This document shows, piece after piece, positions 17,563 to 25,990 of a stretch of 64,000 nt of DNA. The position numbers and the translations under genes were made by a program. The stretch comes from Postechiella sp039985655 (lineage in GTDB: Bacteria > Bacteroidota > Bacteroidia > Flavobacteriales > Flavobacteriaceae), in NCBI GenBank assembly GCA_039985655.1, contig JBDWSF010000040.1:62001-126000 (forward strand), read 5' to 3'. The first letter of the stretch is position 1. The number at the start of each line of letters is the position of its first letter. Below the pieces are notes generated by a model, which worked only from the letters and a program-made list of their open reading frames with translations, was not told where the DNA came from and did not search any database.

Positions 17563-20500
17563 ATGAAAAAAACAAAACAATTAAAAAGGTCATTCCTACT
17601 GTTAATAGGATTTTGTTTTGCGTTAAATTTAAATGCGCAGCAAAAAACGATAACGGGTACAGTAACTTCTGGAGTCGATGGAATAAAATTACCTGGTGTT
17701 AATGTTGTCGTAAAAGGAACAACTAATGGAGCATCGACTGATTTTGATGGAAACTATTCAATAAATGTAAGTGAAGGTAATAACACTTTAGTATTTAGCT
17801 ATATTGGATATTCTACTAAAGAAATTGCTATAGGCAATTCAAACACAATTAATGTCGCTCTAGCTGAAGATTTAGCTTCACTAGACGAAATTGTTGTTGT
17901 TGGTTATGGTGCTCGTAGAAAAAGTGATGTAACAGGTTCAGTATCTTCAGTGAAAACAGAAGAATTAACTGCATTTCCTGTATTAAATGCAGCACAAGCT
18001 TTACAAGGTCGTGCAGCTGGTGTAGATGTCCAATCAAATAATGGTGGTGAGCCTGGTGCACCAATTAGCATTAAAATTAGAGGTAATACATCTATTAATG
18101 CAAGTAGTAACCCACTTATTGTGGTAGATGGTTTTGTAGGAACTAATATGCCTCAAGCTGGAGATATTGAATCTATGCAGATTTTAAAAGATGCATCAGC
18201 AACAGCTATATATGGTTCTCAAGGTGCAAATGGTGTTGTTTTGATTACTACAAAAAAAGGTAAAAGCGGTAAACTAAATATAGACTTTAATTCTACGTAT
18301 TCTGTACAAAGTACTGCAAATAGATTAGATTTATTAAATGCAGATGATTTTGCAGATTATCAAAACCAAATAAGAACGAATCAAGGTAATACGAATACTT
18401 ATACACAGGGAGCTTTTGATACAGATTGGCAAGACTTAATATACAGAACTGGTAATACATCTAACCATCAACTATCTATTTCTGGGGGTTCAGATAAAGT
18501 TAACTATTATGCATCGGGAACTTATTTTTCTCAAGATGGTATTTTGGTTAATTCGGGTTACGAAAGAGTCTCATTCTTATCAAACTTAAATGCACAAGTC
18601 ACTGATAAATTGAAAGTAGGACTTAATTTAACTGGTGGTTTAAGCACTAAAAGTGGCGTCACAACACAATCAGATGGTTCTGTTACTGTTGGTGGAGATG
18701 ATGTTGTTTCTTTGGCTATGCGATTTGCTCCAGATAAAGGAATATATAATGATGACGGTACATTTTCAACAAATGATAGAATTGGAGATGAAGTAGATAA
18801 TCCATATGCTGTTGCGACACAAAGAGATGATGACACTGAAATAGAAAATTTCAGAGCTAATTTTTATGCGAGTTATGACATTTTGGAAGGCCTATCTTTT
18901 AAAACAACCTTTGGTATAAGTAGTGAAAATACATTTAGAGGAATTTATATGCCTCGATCGTTACTTGTTACAGCAGGAGGCGTTACTAATGGTAGAGCTA
19001 TTATAGACGAAGATAAAAAGAAGAGTGTCTTAACTGAGAATTATTTAACCTATAATAAAGAGATCGGAAAAGGAAACTTAACGTTACTAGCAGGGTATTC
19101 TTATCAAAAAAATACGGATAAAGGATCTTATAGCGAAGGTACTGGAACAATTTCAGATACTTTTTCATACTATGGTTTATATACAGCTCTCACTCCAATT
19201 ACACCTGAAGATAGTGATATCTACTTAAGAGAAAAAGAAATTCAATCTCAATTTGGAAGGGTTAATTTTGATTATGACGATAAATATTTAATCACTGCGA
19301 CTGTAAGAAGAGATGGAGCTTCTAACTTCGCTGAAAATGAAAAATATGCTATTTTTCCATCAGGAGCATTAGGTTGGAAAGTTTCTAACGAAGATTTTTT
19401 AAGTGATCATACAACTATATCTAACTTAAAATTAAGAGCAAGTTATGGTGTTACAGGTAACCCATCAATTGCGCCTTACAATTCTTTAGCAAGTTCATCA
19501 ACATTATACGCGTCAAGTAATGGGTCGCCAGTGCAAGCTATTACTCCAGACCAACCGGCTAATCCAAATTTAAAATGGGAATCGTCTTATCAATCAAATT
19601 TTGGTATAGATTTAGGTTTGCTAAATAATAAAATTACGCTTTCATTTGATTATTATAATATTGATACTAAAGATTTAATCATGGTAAACAGAGGTCTGTC
19701 TGATTATATTGGTTTTGCTAATGATGAAATATTAATAAATGCTGGAGAGATTAAAAACAAAGGAATTGAAATCTTTTTAAGTACTAAGAATATTATTAAA
19801 GATGATTTTAGTTGGACTTCAGATTTTGTATTCTCTAAGAATAAAAACACAGTAACATCCTTAATAAATGGCGACGATTGGTTTGGTAATGGTGCTCCAA
19901 GTTATTTTAGTGTAAGTAATACGTATATTTTAAGAGAAGGCGAAGAAGTAGGTCTTTTTTATGGTTATGATTATGCAGGTGTATATCAAGGAGGCGCTTT
20001 ACCAACAGGTACAGCCACTTTAACAGACGGTGTAGCTGGTGACCCATTATTTTTAGATTTAGATGAAAGTGGAGATATTACTAATGACGATAGAGGAATT
20101 ATTGGTAACCCTAATCCAGATTTTACTTGGGGTATTACAAATAACCTGACATACAAAGATTTTGATTTTAACATCTTTTTTCAGGGTTCTCAAGGTGGAG
20201 AAATTTTTAACATGACCGACGTACAATTAAATAACGGTGATGCTAATACCACTTACGGCTATTATAATAATGCTTGGACATCTACAAACACAAATACAAA
20301 CCAACCACGAGTAGGAAATAATAGTTCTAGAGAAATTTCTTCTCGATTTGTTGAAGATGGTAGTTATATAAGATTAAAAAACATTGCCATAGGATATAAT
20401 TTACCTTCAGATATTCTTGAAAATTTAGGTATAGAAAAACTAAGATTATCGATAAGTGCTCAAAATTTATTTACAATTACAAATTATTCTGGTCTAGATC

Positions 20501-20634
20501 CTGAAGTCAGTTACTTTGGTGATGAAGGTGGAGAAAATGGTAATAATAAATCCAGTAATACAACTAGAGGATTTGATTTTGGAAGTTATCCAACTGTACA
20601 ATCTGTAAGTTTTAGTCTTAATTTAACATTTTAA
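17563..20634 (+). CDS. SusC/RagA-family TonB-linked outer-membrane transporter
   Basis: A 1023-residue outer-membrane receptor that, with its SusD partner, imports oligosaccharides or other polymers using TonB energy. A signal peptide covers 1-25 (ends LNLNAQQ), a carboxypeptidase-regulatory-like domain about 28-108 (ITGTVTSG...LPGVNVVVKGT), the TonB-box/plug boundary LDEIVVVGYG follows at about 109-118, and the plug includes the SusC segment GNTSINASSNPLIVVDG and ILKDASATAIYGSQGANGVV. A 22-strand barrel follows, ending in VSFSLNLTF. It is followed after 24 nt by susD. No enzyme or sensor gene is adjacent, so the substrate is unknown. Probably regulated through the 13-bp array. Confidence 0.95.
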   Translation: MKKTKQLKRSFLLLIGFCFALNLNAQQKTITGTVTSGVDGIKLPGVNVVVKGTTNGASTDFDGNYSINVSEGNNTLVFSYIGYSTKEIAIGNSNTINVALAEDLASLDEIVVVGYGARRKSDVTGSVSSVKTEELTAFPVLNAAQALQGRAAGVDVQSNNGGEPGAPISIKIRGNTSINASSNPLIVVDGFVGTNMPQAGDIESMQILKDASATAIYGSQGANGVVLITTKKGKSGKLNIDFNSTYSVQSTANRLDLLNADDFADYQNQIRTNQGNTNTYTQGAFDTDWQDLIYRTGNTSNHQLSISGGSDKVNYYASGTYFSQDGILVNSGYERVSFLSNLNAQVTDKLKVGLNLTGGLSTKSGVTTQSDGSVTVGGDDVVSLAMRFAPDKGIYNDDGTFSTNDRIGDEVDNPYAVATQRDDDTEIENFRANFYASYDILEGLSFKTTFGISSENTFRGIYMPRSLLVTAGGVTNGRAIIDEDKKKSVLTENYLTYNKEIGKGNLTLLAGYSYQKNTDKGSYSEGTGTISDTFSYYGLYTALTPITPEDSDIYLREKEIQSQFGRVNFDYDDKYLITATVRRDGASNFAENEKYAIFPSGALGWKVSNEDFLSDHTTISNLKLRASYGVTGNPSIAPYNSLASSSTLYASSNGSPVQAITPDQPANPNLKWESSYQSNFGIDLGLLNNKITLSFDYYNIDTKDLIMVNRGLSDYIGFANDEILINAGEIKNKGIEIFLSTKNIIKDDFSWTSDFVFSKNKNTVTSLINGDDWFGNGAPSYFSVSNTYILREGEEVGLFYGYDYAGVYQGGALPTGTATLTDGVAGDPLFLDLDESGDITNDDRGIIGNPNPDFTWGITNNLTYKDFDFNIFFQGSQGGEIFNMTDVQLNNGDANTTYGYYNNAWTSTNTNTNQPRVGNNSSREISSRFVEDGSYIRLKNIAIGYNLPSDILENLGIEKLRLSISAQNLFTITNYSGLDPEVSYFGDEGGENGNNKSSNTTRGFDFGSYPTVQSVSFSLNLTF

Positions 20635-20658
20635 TCAACATTTTTAAAAACATATAAA

Positions 20659-22179
20659 ATGAAAAAAACTAAATATATATTATTATTGATAATAGGATTA
20701 TCAATAATAGGATGTTCCGATTTAGAAGAAGAGCCAGTAGGTTTATTATCTCCAGTAGGATTTTTTCAAACTACAGAAGATATCCAAGTCGCTATAAATG
20801 GTGCTTTAACTGCTGCAATTGATGAAGAGATTTGGGGAAGAAAACTGTCTGTCGCATTAATGTTACGATCAGATATGGTAAAGCTTCAATCTTCTCAAAC
20901 AAGAAGAGTAGAGATGGATACGCATACTATTACGGGTGATAATGAAATGGCATATGATCCTTGGAAAAGAATGTATCAAGGAATTGCAGCTGCAAATAAT
21001 GCTATTGGTGGAGCTGAAGATGTTGATGTAGATGAAGCTGTTAAAAACCCTGTTACTGCACAAGCCTATTTTGCAAGAGCATTTTACTATTTTCACTTGG
21101 TAAGATTGTTTGGAGATCTACCTTATATTGATACTCCTGTTACAAATCTCGAGGAAATCGCTGTAGCTTCTGCAATAAGTTTAACATCCGAAGCCGAAGT
21201 GTATGCTAAGATCATTGCCGATTTGGAGTTTGCTAAGACATGGTTACCAGATACACAAACATCAAGGGCTACACCTTCTAAAGCGGCAGCAAGTTCTTAT
21301 TTAGCTTTAGTGTATTTAACAATGGCAGGAACAAGTGATAATGCGATGTTTCAAAAAGCATATGACGAAGCTAAAGAAGTGATTGATAATAAAAGCACTT
21401 ATGATGTCGGTTTAGATGATGATTTTCAAACCTTATTTAATGCCGAAAAAATTGATGATTCTAAAGAACCAATTTTTGCATTAGATTATAATAATGTTGA
21501 AGCGGATAATGATTTATATGATCAAATTTCGCCAATGACAGGCATTAGAGGTGATGATGATGACCAAGGCTGGTCTGTTGTTGTTCCAACTATGGCTGTT
21601 TATGACTCATTTGATGCAGATGATTATAGAAGACGTGTTAGTTTCCAAACAGAAGCCACAATTGGTGGTGTTACAGTAGATTTTACTCAGTTTACAATAA
21701 GTGGACATGAGCACGCGGATAATCGACCATATATTGCAAAGTACTCACGTTACCCTGGAGATTATGCTCGAGGTAATAAAAGAGCAACAAGCCATAATTA
21801 TTCAATGATACGTTATGCTGAAGTTTTGTTAATAGCTGCTGAAGCAGGAGTAGAAGTAGGTGCTGCAGATGCAGTAAACCTTCTTAACGAAGTTAGAGCT
21901 AGAGCACGTAAAGGTGGAAATTCAACAAATGGTGGTTATGTACCAGAAACTATTGCACCAAGTAGTGTTCCTGCAGATCTTGCTTCTATTACTGTTGACG
22001 ATGTATTAGAAGAACGTAGAATAGAGCTTGCTTTTGAATGTAAAAGATGGTACGACATAAAGAGAAGACAATTAGGAGATGTCGTGTTTAGTGCTTCTGG
22101 TTATGAAGGAGCAAAACCAGACTGGAATGCTTCTGAAGATTATGATACGCCAATACCAGAAGATGAAGATAGATGGTAG
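20659..22179 (+). CDS. SusD/RagB-family surface glycan-binding lipoprotein
   Basis: The surface lipoprotein that forms the lid of the SusC transporter and captures its ligand. It has 506 residues, a lipoprotein signal with Cys19 (IIGCSD), and SusD signatures: PWKRMYQGIAAANNAI, AQAYFARAFYYFHLVRLFGD, and the C-terminal LEERRIELAFECKRWYDIKR. The usual SusD ending is PIP..EIDxNPNL. Here the frame reads PIPEDEDRW and stops at 22177-22179, while the next frame continues GNPNLGH and stops at 22200-22202. So the last few residues appear lost through a single-base frameshift or sequencing error. The fold should be unaffected. Confidence 0.94.
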   Translation: MKKTKYILLLIIGLSIIGCSDLEEEPVGLLSPVGFFQTTEDIQVAINGALTAAIDEEIWGRKLSVALMLRSDMVKLQSSQTRRVEMDTHTITGDNEMAYDPWKRMYQGIAAANNAIGGAEDVDVDEAVKNPVTAQAYFARAFYYFHLVRLFGDLPYIDTPVTNLEEIAVASAISLTSEAEVYAKIIADLEFAKTWLPDTQTSRATPSKAAASSYLALVYLTMAGTSDNAMFQKAYDEAKEVIDNKSTYDVGLDDDFQTLFNAEKIDDSKEPIFALDYNNVEADNDLYDQISPMTGIRGDDDDQGWSVVVPTMAVYDSFDADDYRRRVSFQTEATIGGVTVDFTQFTISGHEHADNRPYIAKYSRYPGDYARGNKRATSHNYSMIRYAEVLLIAAEAGVEVGAADAVNLLNEVRARARKGGNSTNGGYVPETIAPSSVPADLASITVDDVLEERRIELAFECKRWYDIKRRQLGDVVFSASGYEGAKPDWNASEDYDTPIPEDEDRW

Positions 22180-22241
22180 GTAATCCTAATTTAGGTCATT
22201 AATTCTTTATTCAAAGATTTAAAAATATAATTTTTATTTTT

Positions 22242-22281
22242 AATTGGGCTTGCAACTTAACTGTTGCAAGCCTAATTTTTT
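22242..22281 (+). terminator. Rho-independent terminator of susCD
   Basis: Arms ggcttgcaac (22247-22256) and gttgcaagcc (22263-22272) form a perfect 10-bp stem that extends outward through AT pairs, with a 6-nt loop. A run of six T follows at 22276-22281. It lies about 65 nt after the susD stop. Confidence 0.85.
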
Positions 22282-22555
22282 GTTTTAAATAAAAAATTAC
22301 TTTATCAATTACTATTAATACAAATTTTGTTATGAATTACTGTAAAAAGAAAATGATGTGCTTTAGAATTCCCAATATCGAAATAATTAACTTTTAAAAG
22401 AACACAAACTCTCTTAAAACAAAAAAGCATCCCAATTTTCTTCACAGAAAAAAGGAAAGCTTTCCATCGGTTTCGCGCCAATTTGCTTTGGCAACACTAC
22501 CATATTCTGATAGACTACTACATCTATCAAAACAACACAACTACCGTTTATCGCC
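22282..22555. other. Intergenic region without recognisable gene
   Basis: AT-rich sequence between the susCD terminator and the tRNA-Asp terminator. An open frame from 22488 on the plus strand runs through the antisense of the tRNA and is an artefact. Nothing else was recognised. Confidence 0.5.
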
Positions 22556-22582
22556 AAAAAAAGCTCTAATTTCTCAGAGCTT
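22556..22582 (-). terminator. Terminator downstream of tRNA-Asp
   Basis: On the minus strand AAGCTCT (from 22576-22582) pairs with AGAGCTT (22561-22567) around an 8-nt loop, followed by a run of T (plus-strand A run, 22556-22562). It starts about 18 nt beyond the tRNA 3' end. Confidence 0.75.
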
Positions 22583-22599
22583 CTTTGTTGCAATATTAG

Positions 22600-22673
22600 C
22601 GGTCTGGACGGGACTCGAACCCGCGACCTTCGCCGTGACAGGGCGACATTCTAACCAACTGAACTACCAGACC
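22600..22673 (-). tRNA. tRNA-Asp (anticodon GTC)
   Basis: On the minus strand the acceptor arm GGTCTGG/CCAGACC, D arm (AGTTCAGTTGGTTAGAAT), anticodon loop CTGTCAC with anticodon GTC, and T arm GCGGGTTCGAGTCCCGT fold into a complete cloverleaf. CCA is not encoded. Confidence 0.97.
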
Positions 22674-22691
22674 GTTGCGTTATTGCGATTG

Positions 22692-22720
22692 CAAAGATAC
22701 ACGCCTTTTTCATATCTCAA
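22692..22720 (-). promoter_or_regulatory. Promoter of tRNA-Asp
   Basis: On the minus strand TTG (22718-22720), an 18-nt spacer, then TATCTTTG (22692-22699), an exact match to the Bacteroidota TTG/TAnnTTTG consensus, ending 19 nt before the mature tRNA 5' end. Confidence 0.8.
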
Positions 22721-22752
22721 AACCTTTTTTAAAGTTTTTTTAAAGTTTTTTT

Positions 22753-23682
22753 CTATCCAAATTTTTGACGTTCTAACATATACGTTGTAAGCACATTACT
22801 AAAACCTTTATTTATGTCGGCTTCAACATAATTTATCTTGTATTGCCCACATTTTAATTTTAAAGCGTCAAAATAGTCTTTTACTGCAGCATTATAGCTC
22901 TCCTTAACTGTTTCTGCATACAAATTAATGTGTTCTCCTGTCTCAACATCAATAAAACGTTTGGGTGTATTATCAAAATCAAAGGCTACTTCTTTTTCTT
23001 TATCAAAAACATGAAATAAGACCACTTCATGTTTATTATATTTTAAATGCCGAAGCGCTTCAAACAATTTCGTTTGATCTTTTGTGGTTTGAAACATATC
23101 TGTAAACAAAAAAATCATAGACCGTCTATGGATCTTTTCTGCTATTTGATGTAAATAGGTATACGTTTCCGTTTGTTTATTCACCGGTTTAGCCATGACC
23201 GCCTGACTCAACTGATTCAATAACATTTGATGATGCCTTTCACTCCCCTTCTCTGGCGCATAAAAATCGTAAGCATCACTATAAAGACTTAAACCTACTG
23301 CATCGCGCTGCTTTTTAAGTAAGTTCATTAATGCTGCCGATGCTAATACCGAAAACGCAATCTTATTGAGTTTATCAACAGAAAACGCATTCATTTCCGG
23401 GTAATGCATCGAACTACTATGATCTATAATAATATGGCACCGTAAATTCGTCTCATCATCATAACGCTTGGTATAGAGTTTATCTGTCTTAGCAAATAAC
23501 TTCCAATCGATATGCCGTGTGCTTTCTCCTTGATTGTAAATCTTATGTTCAGCAAACTCTGCCGAAAATCCATGAAACGGACTTTTATGCATGCCAGAAA
23601 TAAACCCTTCCACCACTTGTTTTGCAAGTAGCTCTAGGTTTTTAAAACCTTTAGTTTTATTTAATTCATGCTGTAAGTTCAT
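22753..23682 (-). CDS. DUF58 domain protein, vWA-like
   Basis: A 309-residue cytosolic protein. The DUF58 signature STRHIDWKLFAKTDKLYTKRY is at about residues 54-74, and a von Willebrand A-like core follows with the MIDAS-type DHSSSMHYP. Later segments IFLFTDMF and EVVLFHVFDKEKEVAFDF are typical of the family. Proteins of this kind usually stand next to MoxR-type AAA ATPases and BatA-like proteins; none is present here, so this copy is isolated. The molecular role is unknown; envelope assembly and stress tolerance have been suggested for relatives. Confidence 0.88.
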   Translation of the reverse strand: MNLQHELNKTKGFKNLELLAKQVVEGFISGMHKSPFHGFSAEFAEHKIYNQGESTRHIDWKLFAKTDKLYTKRYDDETNLRCHIIIDHSSSMHYPEMNAFSVDKLNKIAFSVLASAALMNLLKKQRDAVGLSLYSDAYDFYAPEKGSERHHQMLLNQLSQAVMAKPVNKQTETYTYLHQIAEKIHRRSMIFLFTDMFQTTKDQTKLFEALRHLKYNKHEVVLFHVFDKEKEVAFDFDNTPKRFIDVETGEHINLYAETVKESYNAAVKDYFDALKLKCGQYKINYVEADINKGFSNVLTTYMLERQKFG

Positions 23683-23832
23683 TTTTTTTAAAAGATTTTA
23701 GACCGCTTTGCTGTTAGATACAAGAATAAAGACTTGATCACGTTTTCATCAAAATCATAAGAAACATCATATTTTAATAAACAAGAGCTCTCTTATCTAT
23801 TTTCTCTATTCTATTTTCTAACCTCTAATATA

Positions 23833-24372
23833 TTACAAAACCGAATCTACAATACCATAAGCAACAGACTCGTCTGCTCCCATCCAATGGTCACGATTAA
23901 AATCTTTAATTATTTTTTCAACCGTTTGCCCACAATTAGCTGCCAATAACTCTGCACTTAACGCTTTAGTTTTTATAATCTCTTGTGCTGTAATTTCTAT
24001 ATCACTAGCTTGTCCTCTTGCTCCACCACTTGGTTGGTGAATCATGACACGTGCATGTGGCTGAATAAAACGTTTTCCTTTGGCACCTGCAGACAAAATA
24101 ATAGACCCCATTGAGGCTGCAAATCCTGTACAAATAGTGGACACATCGCTCTTAAGCGATTTCATACAATCGTAAATAGCAAAACCAGATGTCACATATC
24201 CTCCTGGACTATTTACATATAAATGAATCGTTTCATTACTTAAAGCATCTAAATACATCAATCTATCAATAACATGCTTAGCAGAATCATCATCAACCTG
24301 TCCCCATAAAAACACTTTACGTTCTTCAATTAATTTACTATCAATAGCATCTTGAACTTTATTTTTACTCAT
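23833..24372 (-). CDS. clpP: ClpP-family serine protease subunit
   Basis: Proteolytic core of a Clp protease: it degrades unfolded proteins fed by a ClpX/ClpA-type ATPase. The 179-residue protein has the catalytic triad Ser87 (GFAASMGS), His112 (ARVMIHQP) and Asp161 (NRDHWMGA), with the spacings (25 and 49 residues) of E. coli ClpP, and the oxyanion-loop segment LYVNSPGG. No propeptide is evident and the N terminus is short (canonical forms have about 190-220 residues). There is no clpX or tig beside it, so it may be a second ClpP paralogue in this genome; that cannot be settled from the window. Confidence 0.9.
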   Translation of the reverse strand: MSKNKVQDAIDSKLIEERKVFLWGQVDDDSAKHVIDRLMYLDALSNETIHLYVNSPGGYVTSGFAIYDCMKSLKSDVSTICTGFAASMGSIILSAGAKGKRFIQPHARVMIHQPSGGARGQASDIEITAQEIIKTKALSAELLAANCGQTVEKIIKDFNRDHWMGADESVAYGIVDSVL

Positions 24373-24402
24373 AATATCTTATTTCTAATTTGCAACTAAA
24401 AT

Positions 24403-24434
24403 AAAAAAAGGTTCACCATTATGGCAAACCTTTT
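24403..24434 (-). terminator. Terminator of trxA
   Basis: On the minus strand AAAAGGTTTGCC pairs with GGTGAACCTTTT, an 8-bp outer stem with an internal mismatch, followed by a run of seven T (plus-strand A run at 24403-24409). It lies 23 nt after the thioredoxin stop. Confidence 0.65.
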
Positions 24435-24456
24435 CACTTTTCTTTTCATGTATCTT

Positions 24457-24774
24457 TTATAAAAGACCATCAATAGCGTCTGTATACTCTTTTTTAGGCG
24501 CTACACCAACTTGTCTTCCAACAACCTCACCATTTTGAAAAACCAAAACCGTAGGGATGTTACGTACACCATATTTTGCAGCAAATTCTTGGTTAGCATC
24601 TACATCAACCTTACCAACAACAGCTTTACCATCGTATTCCTCGCTAATTTGTTCAATAATTGGCCCAACCATTCTACATGGTCCACACCAAGCTGCCCAA
24701 AAATCAACTAATACTGGTTTTTCACTCTTTAATACTGTTTCTTCAAAATTCGCATCTGTAATCTCTAATGCCAT
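24457..24774 (-). CDS. trxA: Thioredoxin
   Basis: A small cytosolic disulfide reductase, 105 residues, the normal thioredoxin length. The redox centre is WCGPC with Cys30 and Cys33, preceded by LVDFWAA, and the cis-proline loop is NIPTVLVF. It donates electrons to ribonucleotide reductase, peroxiredoxins and other targets. It is transcribed alone from the promoter at 24817-24850 and ends at its own hairpin. Confidence 0.97.
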   Translation of the reverse strand: MALEITDANFEETVLKSEKPVLVDFWAAWCGPCRMVGPIIEQISEEYDGKAVVGKVDVDANQEFAAKYGVRNIPTVLVFQNGEVVGRQVGVAPKKEYTDAIDGLL

Positions 24775-24816
24775 AATATTTATATTTTAATATGTTCTTA
24801 ATTCATTTTAATAACA

Positions 24817-24850
24817 CAAAATTAGTCAAAAAATTCTCGAAAGCTTACAA
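24817..24850 (-). promoter_or_regulatory. Promoter of trxA
   Basis: Minus-strand TAATTTTG (24817-24824) matches TAnnTTTG, with TTG at 24848-24850 and a 23-nt spacer, the upper end of the accepted range. The -7 box lies 42 nt before the trxA start. Confidence 0.6.
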
Positions 24851-25055
24851 GCTAACAATTTGTTTTGTTTATACCTATATTGTTTGTAGCTATTTATAAA
24901 ATAATTTGGGTCCAACCACCAAAAAAGGTGGTCGAGTTAGTAGTCTATCTTGATCATAGTCGAAAGAATTCCGCTTCTATCCTTTCCGAAACAGCTTGCA
25001 GCGACAGTATTCAAAGCTGTTATTTGTAAAAATCAATACTACATTCTCAAATTAA

Positions 25056-25113
25056 GCAACCAAATAGTTGCGTAATAAAATTATTCTCTATAGTTTAGCA
25101 ACCACAAAGTTGC
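25056..25113 (+). promoter_or_regulatory. Promoter flanked by twin ArsR-type operators
   Basis: Two palindromes, GCAAC-N6-GTTGC, lie at 25056-25071 and 25098-25113, starting exactly 42 bp (four helical turns) apart. A promoter-like pair fits between them: TTG at 25068-25070 inside the right arm of the first, then 20 nt, then TAGTTTAG (25091-25098, near TAnnTTTG) touching the second. Occupancy of both sites would cover the -33 and the start region. The likely ligand is the ArsR protein encoded at 25559-25885, giving autorepression. Confidence 0.65.
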
Positions 25114-25137
25114 ATATTAATCAAAAATCAAATAATT

Positions 25138-25569
25138 ATGAACGACGTCATCACAAAAGAAGTACTATTTAATCACCCAATAGAAAAGGTTTGGGACGCA
25201 ATCTCTAAAGCCGAAGAAATTTCAACTTGGTTTATTCCTGCCGATTTTAAAGCCGAAAAAGGTTATAAATACACCTTTACCTCGCCTCCAAACGAAAAAG
25301 GTTGTACCATAATTAGCGGGGAAGTTAAAAACGCAAGTCCATATTTATTAATTTACACTTGGCTAGTTGCTGACACCAAAACAGAGACTACAGTAACCTG
25401 GCAACTAACAGCTACAGTCGAGGGTACCAAACTCGCTTTAGAACATTCAGGAATTGCAAACTACGGTGGCGAAACTGCAGTAGCCATGTTCGAAAGCTTT
25501 AACGGCGGTTGGGATAATTGTATTTCTGGTTTAACTGGTTATTTAAAAGAAACCGTAAATGCAGGATAA
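25138..25569 (+). CDS. SRPBCC (AHSA1-like) domain protein
   Basis: A 143-residue protein of the activator-of-Hsp90-ATPase-1/CalC branch of the START-like SRPBCC fold, a cytosolic cavity fold for hydrophobic ligands. Typical segments are FNHPIEKVWDAISKAEEISTWF at the N terminus and ESFNGGWDNCISGLTGYL at the C terminus. It overlaps the ArsR-type regulator gene by 11 nt, the standard pairing in which the regulator represses its own operon. The ligand or client is unknown. Confidence 0.9.
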   Translation: MNDVITKEVLFNHPIEKVWDAISKAEEISTWFIPADFKAEKGYKYTFTSPPNEKGCTIISGEVKNASPYLLIYTWLVADTKTETTVTWQLTATVEGTKLALEHSGIANYGGETAVAMFESFNGGWDNCISGLTGYLKETVNAG

Positions 25570-25885
25570 AATAACCAGATTATTTAAGGCTATTGCAGAT
25601 CCCACAAGGCGTGATATTTTTCACGCCTTAGTAATAGCAACCTCTGCATTATCAATAACTCAAATATCAAATCAGTTCGAAATTAGCAGACAAGGTATTA
25701 CCAAGCACATAAAAACGCTTGAAGATGCGGGGTTAGTAGACATAAACATTCAAGGCCGCGAACGGTTTTGTAATGCCAACCCCAAAGAACTTAAAGAAGT
25801 TAATAAATGGATTCAATTTTACTCACAATTCTGGGATGATAAATTGGGCAATTTAGGCAATTATTTAGATTCTAAAAACGCTTAA
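25559..25885 (+). CDS. ArsR-family transcriptional regulator
   Basis: A 108-residue winged-helix repressor. It begins with the family pattern LFKAIADPTRRDIFHAL, then the recognition-helix region SNQFEISRQGITKHIKTLEDAGLV and the wing INIQGRERFCNAN. There is no cysteine metal-site motif of the ArsR/SmtB metal sensors, which agrees with the SRPBCC-associated, non-metal subgroup. Translation is coupled to the upstream gene by an 11-nt overlap. The twin GCAAC-N6-GTTGC palindromes at 25056-25113 are its probable operators. Confidence 0.92.
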   Translation: MQDKITRLFKAIADPTRRDIFHALVIATSALSITQISNQFEISRQGITKHIKTLEDAGLVDINIQGRERFCNANPKELKEVNKWIQFYSQFWDDKLGNLGNYLDSKNA

Positions 25886-25920
25886 TATTACATATTATGA
25901 ATAAAAAATTCATAAAACAA

Positions 25921-25948
25921 AAGAGCCATCAAAATTTTGATGGCTCTT
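25921..25948. terminator. Bidirectional terminator between arsR and pdhC
   Basis: A perfect 28-bp palindrome, aagagccatcaaaa followed directly by its reverse complement, lies between convergent genes. T follows on the plus strand and A precedes it, so it can end transcription in both directions. Confidence 0.85.
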
Positions 25949-25957
25949 TCTATATTT

Positions 25958-25984
25958 AGATTCTTCGCTTCGTTCAGAATAACA
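25958..25984. repeat. Interspersed intergenic repeat, 'ATTCTGAACGAAG' type
   Basis: Minus-strand reading ATTCTGAACGAAGCGAAGAAT is a small imperfect hairpin. I recall this motif as widely scattered in intergenic regions of Bacteroidota. It ends 7 nt before the pdhC stop codon. Confidence 0.5.
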
Positions 25985-25990
25985 TAATCA

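Noticed and set aside
22488..22790. 100-codon plus-strand open frame
   Set aside because: It runs through the antisense of tRNA-Asp (the translated tRNA gives the familiar false peptide VWTGLEPATFAVTG) and the end of the DUF58 gene.
24915..24932. Hairpin accacc-a6-ggtggt upstream of trxA
   Set aside because: Short stem without T tail on either strand; it could be chance.
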